From assembly GCA_965205255.1 (NCBI GenBank), contig OZ242051.1, forward strand, positions 2,604,001-2,668,000: a stretch of DNA of 64,000 nt, written 5' to 3'. The translations under genes and the position numbers were made by a program. Shown here in pieces: positions 53,805 to 63,194 of the stretch. This DNA comes from G965205255 sp965205255 (lineage in GTDB: Bacteria > Pseudomonadota > Gammaproteobacteria > Pseudomonadales > Endozoicomonadaceae). Under the pieces are notes generated by a model. That model was not told where the DNA came from, ran no database searches, and was given only the letters and a program-made list of their open reading frames with translations. Position 1 is the first letter of the stretch. The number at the start of each line of letters is the position of its first letter.

Positions 53805-54752
53805 TTAAATATCACTATCAAGCGTGTTTATCAGTTGCTGGAAGTCATCTGGCAGAGGGCTTTCAAACTCGACAAACTGTGAAGATTTTGGATGTAATAG
53901 CCCAAGCTTTTGTGCATGAAGAGCTTGGCGATTGAAACCAGATAGAGTGCAAGCTAATTTCTCTCCACTTCCTTTGGGTAAAGTTTTTCGTGCACCATAG
54001 GTGGCATCGCCAACTAATGGATAATTCAAATGGCTCATATGAACACGAATCTGGTGTGTCCTACCTGTTTCTAGGTTAACCTTGATGTAAGTATGAGCCC
54101 GATATCTTCGTTTGATGCGATAGTGTGTTACCGCATGCTTACCATTGCTGACAACGGCCATTTTTAAACGATTTTTTGGATGTCGACCTATGGGCTCATT
54201 TATAGTGCCACCTGCAATAAGAATACCTGTCACCACTGCAGCGTAATGACGCTTAACAGTTCGTGCCTGCAATTGCTCTACTAGGGATGTGTGTGCTGTT
54301 AATGTTTTGGCGACAACCATCAGCCCCGTAGTATCTTTATCCAAACGATGAACAATACCTCCCCGTGGCAGGGTTTCCAGTTGTGGACAATGGTATAATA
54401 ATCCATTAAGTAGTGTTCCCTCATAATTTCCTATAGCCGGATGAACAACCAGGCCGGCTGGTTTGTTAATGACAATAATATGCTTATCTTCAAAAACTAT
54501 ATTGAGTGGTATTTTCTGGGGCTTAAACAAGGTATGAACTTCATATTTAGCGTCTAGCTTAAGAGTACTACCTGAAAACACTTTGTCCTTAGGGCGTTTT
54601 GTTGCATCATCTACCGTTAGTTCACCTTTTTCTATCCAGTGTTTTAGTCGTGACCGTGAGTATTCAGAAAAAAGTTCTGCAGCCACTAGATCGAGGCGTT
54701 TACCGCCTAATTCTTCCGGAATTATTTCATTAAGAGAGATTTGATCAGTCAT
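53805..54752 (-). CDS. rluD: 23S rRNA pseudouridine synthase D
   Basis: Makes the pseudouridines at 1911, 1915 and 1917 of helix 69 in 23S rRNA. The 315 residues have an N-terminal S4 RNA-binding domain (KRLDLVAAELFSEYSRSRLK ... IEKGELTV) and the RluA-type catalytic domain with VHRLDKDTTGLMVVA and its catalytic Asp, GRHPKNRLKMAV, and ETGRTHQIRVHMSHL. RluD is supported by its position divergent from bamD (193 bp apart), as in E. coli. Length fits. The 3' end is not followed by the usual yfiH. Confidence 0.95.
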   Translation of the reverse strand: MTDQISLNEIIPEELGGKRLDLVAAELFSEYSRSRLKHWIEKGELTVDDATKRPKDKVFSGSTLKLDAKYEVHTLFKPQKIPLNIVFEDKHIIVINKPAGLVVHPAIGNYEGTLLNGLLYHCPQLETLPRGGIVHRLDKDTTGLMVVAKTLTAHTSLVEQLQARTVKRHYAAVVTGILIAGGTINEPIGRHPKNRLKMAVVSNGKHAVTHYRIKRRYRAHTYIKVNLETGRTHQIRVHMSHLNYPLVGDATYGARKTLPKGSGEKLACTLSGFNRQALHAQKLGLLHPKSSQFVEFESPLPDDFQQLINTLDSDI

Positions 54753-54857
54753 ACGATACTGTTTTTCAGATATTCAAAGTTTGCCTATTCTATCACAACG
54801 AAAAAATCAGCAATATTTCATTTGTATTGCTTCGAAAGATTAAAAACAAACTATAGT

Positions 54858-54886
54858 TTATCGAAATCCTAGTATCACGTTATAAT
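54858..54886 (+). promoter_or_regulatory. Probable bamD promoter
   Basis: A perfect TATAAT at 54881-54886 lies 17 nt after TTATCG, a weak -35, about 60 bp before the bamD start. Confidence 0.45.
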
Positions 54887-54945
54887 GCTGGAAATATAAC
54901 ATATAATGTACTGTTTACACAGGTAGGGAAACGGGAATCCTGTTT

Positions 54946-55857
54946 ATGATAAAAATGGTAAAACTACTCAGAAATAATTCAATGGCACTTATTTGTGTTC
55001 TTGCGTTGTCAGCCTGTTCAGGGTCGCCAACAAAAATACCTGAAAATTTATCAGATGCTACATTGTATAGCAAAGGTCTGAACGCCATAAGGCAGGACGA
55101 TTACAACACAGCTATCAGTAATCTAAGAGCGCTGGAATCACGTTATCCTTTTGGTCCTTTTTCAACACAGGGTCAGTTAGAGCTAGCTTATGCATATCTT
55201 AAAAACGATTCTCCGCAAGAAGCGCATGCAGCTGCCAGTCGTTTTATCCGCCTGCATCCGGATCATCCTAATGTTGACTATGCTTATTACCTCAAAGGGT
55301 TATCATCGTATATGTCAAATATGGGATTTATAGAAAAATACATTCCAATTGATAAAAGTGAGCGGGACCCAGGACCTGTCTATCAATCATTTAATGAGTT
55401 TTCAAAACTACTGACTCTTTTTCCAGATAGTCCGTATGCCAGTGATGCTAAACAGCGGATGATCGCAATTAAAAACAGAATGGCGATGCATGTACTTCAT
55501 ATTGCTGATTATTATTTAAAGCGTCATGCCTATGTTTCTGCTGTCAGCAGAGGTAATGAAGTTATTGAGAAGTATCAGCAAACACCAGCGATAGAGCCTG
55601 CTTTAGGTATTATCATTGAAAGTTATCAGCACCTTGGGTTGTTAAAGCCTGCCAGCAAAGCATTGGCTGTTTTGAAAAAAAATTACCCTGAGTCAAAACT
55701 GCTAAATGCAGAAGGTAATTTTATTGGTTACAAGGTATTCAGTGATGTTAACCCCTCTTTCTGGAGTATGATTACTTTTGGTTTAATAGGAAAAAACATC
55801 AGGCATCCTGTTATAAATAACTCATTATTACCTGAGCCAGTGCACTCAACTCCCTGA
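54946..55857 (+). CDS. bamD: Outer membrane assembly lipoprotein BamD
   Basis: Essential lipoprotein of the BAM complex that folds outer-membrane proteins. It has a lipobox LALSACSGS with lipidated Cys24, then TPR-type helical repeats: SDATLYSKGLNAIRQDDYNT, ALESRYPFGPFSTQGQLELA, and YAYYLKGLSSYMS. Compared with E. coli (245 residues) the protein is longer, at 303, by a C-terminal stretch from about 245. It is divergent from rluD, the normal arrangement. GGGAATC precedes the ATG. Confidence 0.95.
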   Translation: MIKMVKLLRNNSMALICVLALSACSGSPTKIPENLSDATLYSKGLNAIRQDDYNTAISNLRALESRYPFGPFSTQGQLELAYAYLKNDSPQEAHAAASRFIRLHPDHPNVDYAYYLKGLSSYMSNMGFIEKYIPIDKSERDPGPVYQSFNEFSKLLTLFPDSPYASDAKQRMIAIKNRMAMHVLHIADYYLKRHAYVSAVSRGNEVIEKYQQTPAIEPALGIIIESYQHLGLLKPASKALAVLKKNYPESKLLNAEGNFIGYKVFSDVNPSFWSMITFGLIGKNIRHPVINNSLLPEPVHSTP

Positions 55858-55884
55858 CTTATTATCTATCTGTGGATTATTGCT

Positions 55885-55905
55885 ATGAGCCCTGCTGTGG
55901 CTCAT
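55885..55905 (+). terminator. Possible bamD terminator
   Basis: ATGAGCC and GGCTCAT form a 7-bp stem around a 7-nt loop, 27 bp after the bamD stop; the following T content is low. Confidence 0.4.
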
Positions 55906-55947
55906 TATGCATTATCAAATGATAAAGACATTTTTATTATCATTTTT

Positions 55948-56108
55948 TATACAAAAAACTGCTTCTAACCTCTTATTTCACTACTTTTCTGATCTTGTTG
56001 TTATGCGTTGAAGCTTTTCGCAATAGCAGGTTTGCTCGTCATTTTTTCTTTATACCAAGTCATAAAAACTTGCTTACAATAGTAGTTAGAAACAGGTTTT
56101 AGTATTAG
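55948..56108 (-). repeat. Family A repeat, full copy
   Basis: The ends are TTATACAAAAAACTGCTTCT and TTAGAAACAGGTTTTAGTAT. The interior keeps ACTACTTTTCTGATCTTGTT, GTTATGCGTTGAAGCTTTTC, GCAATAGCAGG and CTCGTCATTTTTTC. It is oriented opposite to the copy at 29436. Confidence 0.8.
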
Positions 56109-56170
56109 TCTATACATTTATAAAAAATGGTGTAAGCTGATGGCAATTAGGTACCGGGAGTTTGAAAACA

Positions 56171-56362
56171 ATGAGTAAGCAACTATCTGAAACTTTTCAA
56201 CCGGTTAAGGTAAATTGCCCGAGTTGTGGTAAACAAGTTGCATGGACCACAAAAAACACTCATCGACCATTTTGCAGTGATCGTTGTCGCTTAATTGATC
56301 TTGGAGAATGGGCCAGTGAGTGTTATAAAATTCCAGATAGTACAGCAGAATCTGAAACATAA
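56171..56362 (+). CDS. yacG: DNA gyrase inhibitor YacG
   Basis: Small zinc protein that binds GyrB and blocks DNA binding by gyrase. The ATG at 56171 has GGGAG 10 nt upstream and gives 63 residues; a TTG at 56162 is too close to that box. The four zinc ligands are in CPSCGK and FCSDRCRLIDLGEW, the family's exact signature. Normally found beside coaE and the pilus genes pilD-pilC; those are absent here. Confidence 0.92.
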   Translation: MSKQLSETFQPVKVNCPSCGKQVAWTTKNTHRPFCSDRCRLIDLGEWASECYKIPDSTAESET

Positions 56363-56536
56363 GGGAAGAGCCATTTGGAGATGATGCAGGTTTTCACATA
56401 AATCATTTCCGTAAAAAAGAATACTCATAGTTATAATATTGTTAATACAATGGTTTTTTGTCTGAGCAGGAATGGCTGAATCTGTATTGACGTGTAAAGT
56501 TGAAGCACGAACCGCAAATTAAATAGTTTAGTTCTT

Positions 56537-57169
56537 ATGAATCGAGAGAAACGTCAGCAAATATTTAGCCGCTTTCAGTTGGATAATCCAAAGCCTACTA
56601 CGGAGCTTGAATACAGCACATCTTTTGAGTTGCTCATTGCAGTCATTCTCTCTGCGCAGGCAACCGATGTGGGTGTTAATAAAGCAACGAAAAAGTTGTT
56701 TGTCGTGGCTAACACGCCTCAGGCAATATATGGTCTGGGAGTGGATGGTTTAAAAAAATATATTCGAACCATTGGTTTATTTAATAGCAAAGCAGAAAAC
56801 ATAATAAAGACTTGTCGTCTTTTAGTTGATAATCACCAAAGCAAGGTTCCCGAGAATCGTCAGGCATTAGAAGCCTTACCTGGCGTTGGTAGAAAAACGG
56901 CAAATGTTATATTAAATACAGCTTTCGGGCAACCGACTATGGCTGTTGATACACATATTTTCAGAGTATCCAACCGAACAGCTATTGCACCCGGAAAAAA
57001 CGTATTAGAGGTAGAGGAACGTTTAATGCGCTTGGTTCCTAAAGAGTTTCTGCATAATGCGCATCACTGGCTTATACTACATGGGCGATATACCTGTAAA
57101 GCAAGAAAACCTCAATGTGGTTCATGCCTTATTGAGGATTTATGTGAATACAAAAGTAAAACTGAATAA
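56537..57169 (+). CDS. nth: Endonuclease III
   Basis: DNA glycosylase/AP-lyase that removes oxidised pyrimidines. The 210 residues carry the helix-hairpin-helix LEALPGVGRKTANV with the catalytic Lys, AVDTHIFRVSNR with the catalytic Asp, and the 4Fe-4S cluster cysteines in C-K-A-R-K-P-Q-C-G-S-C then EDLC. Length is standard (211 in E. coli). It lies 175 bp after yacG and 90 bp before dapE. Confidence 0.97.
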   Translation: MNREKRQQIFSRFQLDNPKPTTELEYSTSFELLIAVILSAQATDVGVNKATKKLFVVANTPQAIYGLGVDGLKKYIRTIGLFNSKAENIIKTCRLLVDNHQSKVPENRQALEALPGVGRKTANVILNTAFGQPTMAVDTHIFRVSNRTAIAPGKNVLEVEERLMRLVPKEFLHNAHHWLILHGRYTCKARKPQCGSCLIEDLCEYKSKTE

Positions 57170-57259
57170 AAGCTTTGGGTATGCAAAAACACAGTACCTG
57201 ATACAAAGAAAGACAGTAGTAGCTATTTTTTTTGATTTGGTATTTATAAACAGTTTTTA

Positions 57260-58414
57260 ATGCGGGAACCTCAAAAAAATATGACTCATTCACCGACCCT
57301 TGAACTCACTTGTGAACTTATTCGTCGGCCATCAGTTACTCCTCTTGATGAAGGTTGCCAGCAACATATTGCAGCCAGGCTTGTCCCTCTTGGATTCAGG
57401 GCTGAATTTATTCGAATAAAGGATGTTGATAATCTTTGGCTTCGCAGAGGTAATGAAGGTTCTTTGTTGGTTCTGGCGGGGCATACTGATGTTGTACCAA
57501 CGGGACCTGTTTCAAAATGGGATACTCCACCGTTTGAGCCTACCATCAGAGATGGTATTTTATATGGTCGGGGTGTTGCTGATATGAAAGGCGGTCTGGC
57601 TGCCATGGTCGTTGCTGTAGAAAACTTTGTTAAAAAACATCCGGATCATGAAGGTTCAATCGCCTTTCTGATTACCAGTGATGAAGAAGGTCTTGCCATA
57701 CATGGTACAAAAGCAATGGTGGATATATTAGTAAAACGCAATGAAATTCCGCAGTGGAGTATTGTGGGTGAACCTTCAAGCTCATCATATGTTGGCGATA
57801 CAGTGAAACATGGTCGACGAGGTTCTCTCACCGGCAACTTATGTGTACATGGTATACAAGGGCATGTGGCCTATCCTCACCTTGCAGATAATCCCATTCA
57901 CAAAACCATGTCTGCTCTTGATGCACTTACACAGGAGATTTGGGATGAAGGTAATGATGATTTTCCACCGACCAGTTTTCAGATTGTCCACATAGGCAGC
58001 GGTGGCGTTGCATCAAATATTATTCCCGGTTCCCTGGAGGCACAGTTTAACTTTCGCTTTTGTACAGAGGTTACTTCTGATGATTTACAAAAGCGTGTAC
58101 AATTGATCCTTGATAAACATCAGTTGCAATATGATATAGAGTGGACACTAAATGGACTACCATTTTTGACACCAGTCGGTTTATTACGCAACAGCGTTGA
58201 AAATTCCGTAAAAAGTATTATCGGTAAAGTACCAGTTTTTAGTACGGCAGGTGGCACATCTGACGGACGTTTTATTGCTACCATGGGAACCCATGTTGTT
58301 GAGCTTGGATTGTGCAATAAAACGATTCATCAGGTAAATGAGTCTGCACCGGTGGCTGACCTTGATACACTCACAACCATTTATGAAAAAGTTATTGAAC
58401 AGTTAATGAGTTAA
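57260..58414 (+). CDS. dapE: Succinyl-diaminopimelate desuccinylase
   Basis: Zinc amidohydrolase that releases LL-diaminopimelate, needed for lysine and peptidoglycan. The 384 residues contain FAGHTDVVPTG-type AGHTDVVPTG, GRGVADMKGGLAAMV, ITSDEEG and VGEPSSS with metal ligands, and a lid domain. An internal Met at 57281 (MTHSPTLELTCELI) is an alternative start that would match E. coli better. Together with lysC it shows that the diaminopimelate route is kept. Confidence 0.95.
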   Translation: MREPQKNMTHSPTLELTCELIRRPSVTPLDEGCQQHIAARLVPLGFRAEFIRIKDVDNLWLRRGNEGSLLVLAGHTDVVPTGPVSKWDTPPFEPTIRDGILYGRGVADMKGGLAAMVVAVENFVKKHPDHEGSIAFLITSDEEGLAIHGTKAMVDILVKRNEIPQWSIVGEPSSSSYVGDTVKHGRRGSLTGNLCVHGIQGHVAYPHLADNPIHKTMSALDALTQEIWDEGNDDFPPTSFQIVHIGSGGVASNIIPGSLEAQFNFRFCTEVTSDDLQKRVQLILDKHQLQYDIEWTLNGLPFLTPVGLLRNSVENSVKSIIGKVPVFSTAGGTSDGRFIATMGTHVVELGLCNKTIHQVNESAPVADLDTLTTIYEKVIEQLMS

Positions 58415-58527
58415 AAAAGGTGACAGTTACTCTTTATTATATGTTTTAAAACTTTAAAGGGATCTTGAATTGGGTTTTGTAAAAAATATCCGAGTCGGAA
58501 TACAAGTTAGCAGGGAGCTTTATGCCT

Positions 58528-58614
58528 TTATACCAAAATCAGTTTTTAACTTCTGTTTACAGAAATATAAGAAAAGTAGCGCAATAAGAAGCTAGAAGAA
58601 AATTCTGGTATAAA
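58528..58614 (+). repeat. Family A repeat, short deletion form
   Basis: About 85 bp with both ends: TATACCAAAATCAGTTTTTA and TAGAAGAAAATTCTGGTATA. The right inner block GAAAAGTAGCGCAATAAGAA is kept. The central part of the family is deleted. It lies in the dapE-def gap. Confidence 0.7.
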
Positions 58615-58695
58615 CGCATAAAACTCCCTGTTACACTGATGTTTATTTTTATAAAATGGTAAGGTTAACTTTTTGGAGCGAAGGCGGGACTTTTT

Positions 58696-59220
58696 ATGGC
58701 CTTAATGAAAATCTATGAATATCCACACCCTTGTTTAACATTAAAGGCAAGTCCTGTGGACAATGTTTGTGATGACATTAAATCTTTGGTAAAAGATATG
58801 CTGGAAACCATGTATCACAACAATGGTTGTGGCTTGGCAGCTACACAGGTCAATAAAAATCATCGTATTTTTGTGATGGATGTGTCTGGAGAAGGTAATG
58901 CACCTCAGGTATTTATTAACCCCGTTATTACACCTCTGACAGAAGAAATGGAACAAATGCAGGAAGGCTGTTTATCTGTTCCAGATGTTTATGAACTGAT
59001 AACGAGACCAGCATTCGTAAAAATTGAAGCGCTCAATGAGCATGGTAAATCCTTTTCTCTTGAGCTAGATGGATTAGCCGCTGTCTGTGTTCAACATGAA
59101 CTCGATCATCTGGACGGAAAGGTAATGCTTGACCGATTGTCCAAACTTAAAAGATCACGAGCTCTAAAAAAGCTTGAAAAAACAAGAAAATCAGCAAAAG
59201 CCCAAGGTAAAGAGTCTTAG
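58696..59220 (+). CDS. def: Peptide deformylase
   Basis: Removes the formyl group from new proteins. The 174 residues have the three family motifs: GCGLAATQ, EGCLSVP with the metal Cys, and QHELDHLDG with the two metal His and catalytic Glu. A GGAGCGAAGG box precedes the ATG. It is the first gene of def-fmt-rsmB-trkA, the order found in E. coli. fmt starts 4 bp after its stop. Confidence 0.97.
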   Translation: MALMKIYEYPHPCLTLKASPVDNVCDDIKSLVKDMLETMYHNNGCGLAATQVNKNHRIFVMDVSGEGNAPQVFINPVITPLTEEMEQMQEGCLSVPDVYELITRPAFVKIEALNEHGKSFSLELDGLAAVCVQHELDHLDGKVMLDRLSKLKRSRALKKLEKTRKSAKAQGKES

Positions 59221-59224
59221 TTTA

Positions 59225-60184
59225 ATGAATCAACCTTTACGTATTATATTTGCTGGAACACCAGAATTTGCAGGTAAACACCTGGAATGTTTAATTAACA
59301 TGATTAAGCAGTCCCACCATGAGTTAGTAGCTGTATACACGCAGCCTGACAGACCTTCTGGTAGAGGCCGAAAATTGCAGCCATCTCCTGTTAAAATACT
59401 GGCAGAAGCTAACAGTATTCCGGTTTATCAACCCGAAAGCCTAAAAACTTTTGAGGTGCAAGACCAGCTGGAGAAGTTAAAACCAGATCTGATGATCGTT
59501 GTGGCTTATGGATTGATTCTTCCACAGTTTGTGTTAGATATCCCTGTTCACGGGTGTATTAATGTACATGGTTCTTTGCTCCCAAAATGGCGTGGTGCCG
59601 CTCCTATTCAACACTCACTTATGAGTGGAGATAAAAAAACAGGCATTACTATAATGCAAATGGATAAGGGGCTAGATACTGGTGACATGTTGCTTAAATC
59701 AAGCATACCTGTGACAGAAGATGACACATCAGCAACCCTCTACGAAAAACTGGCTTCCTTAGGTAGAAAATCACTGCCGTTAGTTATTAATCAAATCGCT
59801 GAAAATAAACTTAACCGAGTAAAACAGGATGAAAGCCTTGCCAGTTATGCGCACAAAATAACCAAAGAAGAAGGTAAGATTGACTGGAGGCTTCCGTCAT
59901 TTCAGGTTTCTTGTCATATCCGGGCTTTAAACCCTTGGCCGGTTGCATGGACAACATTAAAAGATGAAATTATTCGCTTATGGGAAGTATCTGTGGTAGA
60001 TATTGATACCTCTGAGGCTCCGGGAACCATAATAAAAGCAGACAAAAAAAGAATAATTATCGCCTGCGGTCAGCAGGCTATTGTTGTCAATCGCCTTCAG
60101 CTAGCGGGTAAACGAGCTATGTCAACGCAGGATGTACTTAATAGCCGAAGAGAGTTTTTTGCGCCAGGGTCAAGATTTCAATGA
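59225..60184 (+). CDS. fmt: Methionyl-tRNA formyltransferase
   Basis: Formylates initiator Met-tRNA with 10-formyl-tetrahydrofolate. The ATG at 59225 gives about 319 residues starting MNQPLRIIFAGTPEFAGKHL; an earlier in-frame start inside def would add a foreign leader. Motifs are VYTQPDRPSGRGRKLQPS, NVHGSLLPKWRGAAPIQ with the catalytic His-Asn region, and GLDTGDML. The C-terminal tRNA-binding domain is present. The stop overlaps the rsmB start by 4 bp (ATGA). Confidence 0.97.
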   Translation: MNQPLRIIFAGTPEFAGKHLECLINMIKQSHHELVAVYTQPDRPSGRGRKLQPSPVKILAEANSIPVYQPESLKTFEVQDQLEKLKPDLMIVVAYGLILPQFVLDIPVHGCINVHGSLLPKWRGAAPIQHSLMSGDKKTGITIMQMDKGLDTGDMLLKSSIPVTEDDTSATLYEKLASLGRKSLPLVINQIAENKLNRVKQDESLASYAHKITKEEGKIDWRLPSFQVSCHIRALNPWPVAWTTLKDEIIRLWEVSVVDIDTSEAPGTIIKADKKRIIIACGQQAIVVNRLQLAGKRAMSTQDVLNSRREFFAPGSRFQ

Positions 60185-61527
60185 GTAAAAAAGAGTTGCA
60201 AACAAGTAATAATGTACGTGTTGTTGCTGCTGTTGTTATTGCAGAAGTAGAAGCAGGTTCATCTCTTACCACATCGCTTGATTTGCATGTTACAAGCATT
60301 ACTGAAAAAAAACGCTCATTATTGCGTCAGCTCTGTTATGGTACACTCAGACACTATTTTAGCTTATCCCGTGTGCGTAAAAATTTATTAAAAAAACCAT
60401 TAAAAAGCAAAGAATCGGTTATCAATGCATTGATTCTTACAGGTATTTATCAGTTGATTCATTCATCAGTTCCTGCCTATGCGGTTATTAATGAGACTGT
60501 TAATGCTGTAAAGATAATCAAAAAGAACTGGGCTGTAGGTGTTATTAATGCTGTATTGCGCTCTGTACAACGGCAGCGAAATGATTTGTTTAATCCATCA
60601 GACGATGATTTGCCTGCTTTATGGGATCATCCCGTGTGGTTTATTGATGCACTTAAAGCGAGTTGGCCGGAACATTGGCAACACATATTAAAGTCCAATA
60701 ATGAACAGGCACCTATGACGTTAAGAGTTAATCGTTTACACAGTTCAAGACAAAGTTATTTAGATGAATTAAAAAAAGCAGGAATTAACGCAAAACCTAC
60801 ATCTCTTGCGGTTGATGGCATAACACTTGATGAAGCTATTTCTGTCGAAAAATTACCAGGCTTTGACAGTGGAGCTGTCAGCGTCCAAGATGAAGCTGCA
60901 CAACTGGCTGCTGAGATTTTGCAATGTTTGCCGAGTATGCGTGTGCTGGACGCTTGTGCAGCACCTGGCGGTAAAACTTGTCATTTGCTTGAAAAAACAG
61001 ACGATTTAACGATTTTAGCACTTGATATCAACAAGAAAAGATTATCGTATATTGAGGAGAATTTAAACCGCTTAAACCTCAAAGCAAAGTTGGTATGTGG
61101 TGATGCATCTGCGCCAAAAACGTGGTGGGATGGACAACTATTTGATCGCATTTTACTAGATGCCCCTTGTAGCGGTACAGGAGTTATTCGCAGGCATCCC
61201 GACATTAAATTACTTCGCCGAAAGAGTGATATTGACCAGCTTTCAGCGCTTCAAGGTAAACTACTGGAAACCCTGTGGGCATTATTGAAACCAGGTGGCA
61301 TAATGGTTTATGCCACTTGTTCTGTGCTGAGCGAGGAAAATAGTATACAAATTAAACAATTTATATCTCAGCAAAATAATGCTACGATTTTGCCTGTTCC
61401 TTTCTCAGGTACTCAAAATGATACATCTATGTATTGCTATGGCACCTATGGAATACAGTTTTTTCCTAAACAAGGTGCCCACGATGGTTTTTTTTATAGC
61501 GTCTTAAAGAAAACGTCTCAAGATTAA
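60181..61527 (+). CDS. rsmB: 16S rRNA m5C967 methyltransferase
   Basis: Methylates C967 of 16S rRNA using S-adenosylmethionine. It has 448 residues: an N-terminal NusB-like RNA-binding domain (RVVAAVVIAEV ... YAVINETVNAVKII) and a Rossmann methyltransferase domain with VLDACAAPGGKTCHLLE, DAPCSGTGVIRRHPDIK and YATCSV, which hold the two catalytic cysteines. Length is close to E. coli RsmB (429). Translationally coupled to fmt; trkA follows after 18 bp. Confidence 0.96.
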   Translation: MSKKELQTSNNVRVVAAVVIAEVEAGSSLTTSLDLHVTSITEKKRSLLRQLCYGTLRHYFSLSRVRKNLLKKPLKSKESVINALILTGIYQLIHSSVPAYAVINETVNAVKIIKKNWAVGVINAVLRSVQRQRNDLFNPSDDDLPALWDHPVWFIDALKASWPEHWQHILKSNNEQAPMTLRVNRLHSSRQSYLDELKKAGINAKPTSLAVDGITLDEAISVEKLPGFDSGAVSVQDEAAQLAAEILQCLPSMRVLDACAAPGGKTCHLLEKTDDLTILALDINKKRLSYIEENLNRLNLKAKLVCGDASAPKTWWDGQLFDRILLDAPCSGTGVIRRHPDIKLLRRKSDIDQLSALQGKLLETLWALLKPGGIMVYATCSVLSEENSIQIKQFISQQNNATILPVPFSGTQNDTSMYCYGTYGIQFFPKQGAHDGFFYSVLKKTSQD

Positions 61528-61545
61528 CAAACGGTATAACTGGTA

Positions 61546-62922
61546 ATGAAAATTATAATTCTTGGTGCAGGTCAGGTAGGTGGTTCTCTTGCAGAGCACC
61601 TTGCGTCTGAAGAAAAGAATGATATTACAGTCGTTGACTGTGATAACTCACGACTAAGAGAACTCCAAGAGCGACTTGATATTCGCACGATTAATGGCCA
61701 TGCTTCTCTGCCGGAAATACTTCACATGGCCGGTGCTGATGACGCTGATATTCTTATTGCTGTCACCAATAGTGATGAAGTTAATATGGTGGCCTGCCAG
61801 ATAGCTTACACATTATTTCATACACCGACAAAAATCACTCGCATAAGACAAACTAATTATCTGAAAGATCGTACTTTATTTCAGGAGGCGGGTATTCCGA
61901 TTGATGTTTTTATCAGCCCTGAAGAATTGGTGATGAATAACTTAAAACGTCTAATTGAATATCCAGGTGCTCTACAAGTTCTGAATTTTGCAAATGGCAG
62001 AGTTCAGCTGGCTTCTGTTCGTGCCTACTATGGCGGGTCTATGGTCGGTAAAGAATTACAGGAGATCAAAGCGCATATGCCCGATATTGACACCCGTATT
62101 GCGGCTATATTTCGCAAAGATAACCCTGTCGCGGTGAATGGTAATACGGTTATTGAAGCAGATGATGAGGTGTTTTTTATTTCTGACCGAGATAATATCA
62201 AGCAAGTAATGAAAGAGCTTAGACGTATAGATCAGCCATATAAACGTATATTTATTGCTGGAGGCGGAAATATTGGTTTTCGTTTGGCACAAGCGCTGGA
62301 ATCAGCATATAACGTTAAAGTTATCGAACAAAATATTGAACGTTGTCAGTTTTTGTCGCAATACCTGAATAAAACAATTGTATTGAATGGTTGCTCTTCT
62401 GATAAAGACCTGTTGTTGGCTGAAGGTATTGATACTACAGATGTTTATATTGCATTAACCAATGATGATGAAGCAAATGTAATGTCTTCCATGCTAGCAA
62501 AAAGACTAGGTGTTCGCCGTGTGATATCCCTGATTAATAATTCAGCCTATGTAGACCTTGTCCAAGGTGGAGAAATTGATATAGCTATTTCTCCACAACA
62601 TATTACAACCAGCGCTCTTTTACGGCATGTTCGCCGAGGAGATGTAGTGAATGTGCATTCTTTACGACGAGGGGCAGCAGAAGCGATAGAGGCTGTTGCT
62701 CACGGAGATGAGCGATCCTCACAAGTTGTTGGCCTAAAGTTAAGCGAAATTTCTTTGCCTAAGGGGGCTTCTATTGGTGCTATTGTTCGTAATGATCAGG
62801 TATTTACTGCTAACGAAGACATTCAAATTGAAACAGATGATCATGTTATTATATTTCTTACAAATAAAAAGAAAATAAGAGAAATAGAAAAACTCTTTCA
62901 GGTTGGACTTGCCTTTTTTTAA
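61546..62922 (+). CDS. trkA: Trk potassium uptake regulatory subunit TrkA
   Basis: Cytoplasmic NAD(H)-binding subunit that gates the TrkH/TrkG potassium channel. The 458 residues contain two RCK-N/RCK-C repeats: MKIIILGAGQVGGSLAEHL at the start and RIFIAGGGNIGFRLAQAL near 233. TNSDEVNMVACQIA and TNDDEANVMSSMLA occur at equivalent places in the two halves. Length equals E. coli TrkA. It is the last gene of the def operon; trkH is not in the window. A 7-bp GCCTTTT/AAAAGGC inverted repeat spans the stop codon. Confidence 0.97.
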   Translation: MKIIILGAGQVGGSLAEHLASEEKNDITVVDCDNSRLRELQERLDIRTINGHASLPEILHMAGADDADILIAVTNSDEVNMVACQIAYTLFHTPTKITRIRQTNYLKDRTLFQEAGIPIDVFISPEELVMNNLKRLIEYPGALQVLNFANGRVQLASVRAYYGGSMVGKELQEIKAHMPDIDTRIAAIFRKDNPVAVNGNTVIEADDEVFFISDRDNIKQVMKELRRIDQPYKRIFIAGGGNIGFRLAQALESAYNVKVIEQNIERCQFLSQYLNKTIVLNGCSSDKDLLLAEGIDTTDVYIALTNDDEANVMSSMLAKRLGVRRVISLINNSAYVDLVQGGEIDIAISPQHITTSALLRHVRRGDVVNVHSLRRGAAEAIEAVAHGDERSSQVVGLKLSEISLPKGASIGAIVRNDQVFTANEDIQIETDDHVIIFLTNKKKIREIEKLFQVGLAFF

Positions 62923-63014
62923 AAGGCGTTGTCTGATTAAACTAACAAGAACAACAGCCTAATTTTAGAGTACAAGCTCATTGACGTTTTTATTCAATCA
63001 ATAAGCGCAATATA

Positions 63015-63131
63015 TTATCCAGTACAGGCTTCCAGAAGCGTTAACCCCCCAAGAAATTTCCTCGGTATAGTATTGATTAACATCTCCCGTTCCCTGAGGT
63101 CAGCTTTAATCAAATGACCGAGTTTCACCCC
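63015..63131 (-). other. Short protein-like remnant, possibly of a transposase
   Basis: The minus strand is open for about 38 codons: VKLGHLIKADLREREML, INTIPRKFLGGLTLLEACTG, then a stop. It looks like real protein sequence without an obvious start and may be the relic of a mobile or duplicated gene. The family is not recognised. A run of nine C lies just beside it (63128-63136). Confidence 0.3.
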
Positions 63132-63194
63132 CCCCTTAGGCCTGTCTCATCGAACTCAGGTTATAATAAAGTTCTGTTTTACAACAGAATGATT

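Noticed and set aside
53711..53935. Open frame of 74 codons on the plus strand
   Set aside because: Its second half is antisense to the rluD C-terminus, and no ribosome-binding site is evident.
62911..62927. GCCTTTT/AAAAGGC hairpin as trkA terminator
   Set aside because: It overlaps the stop codon, has a 3-nt loop and no following T-run; too weak to call.
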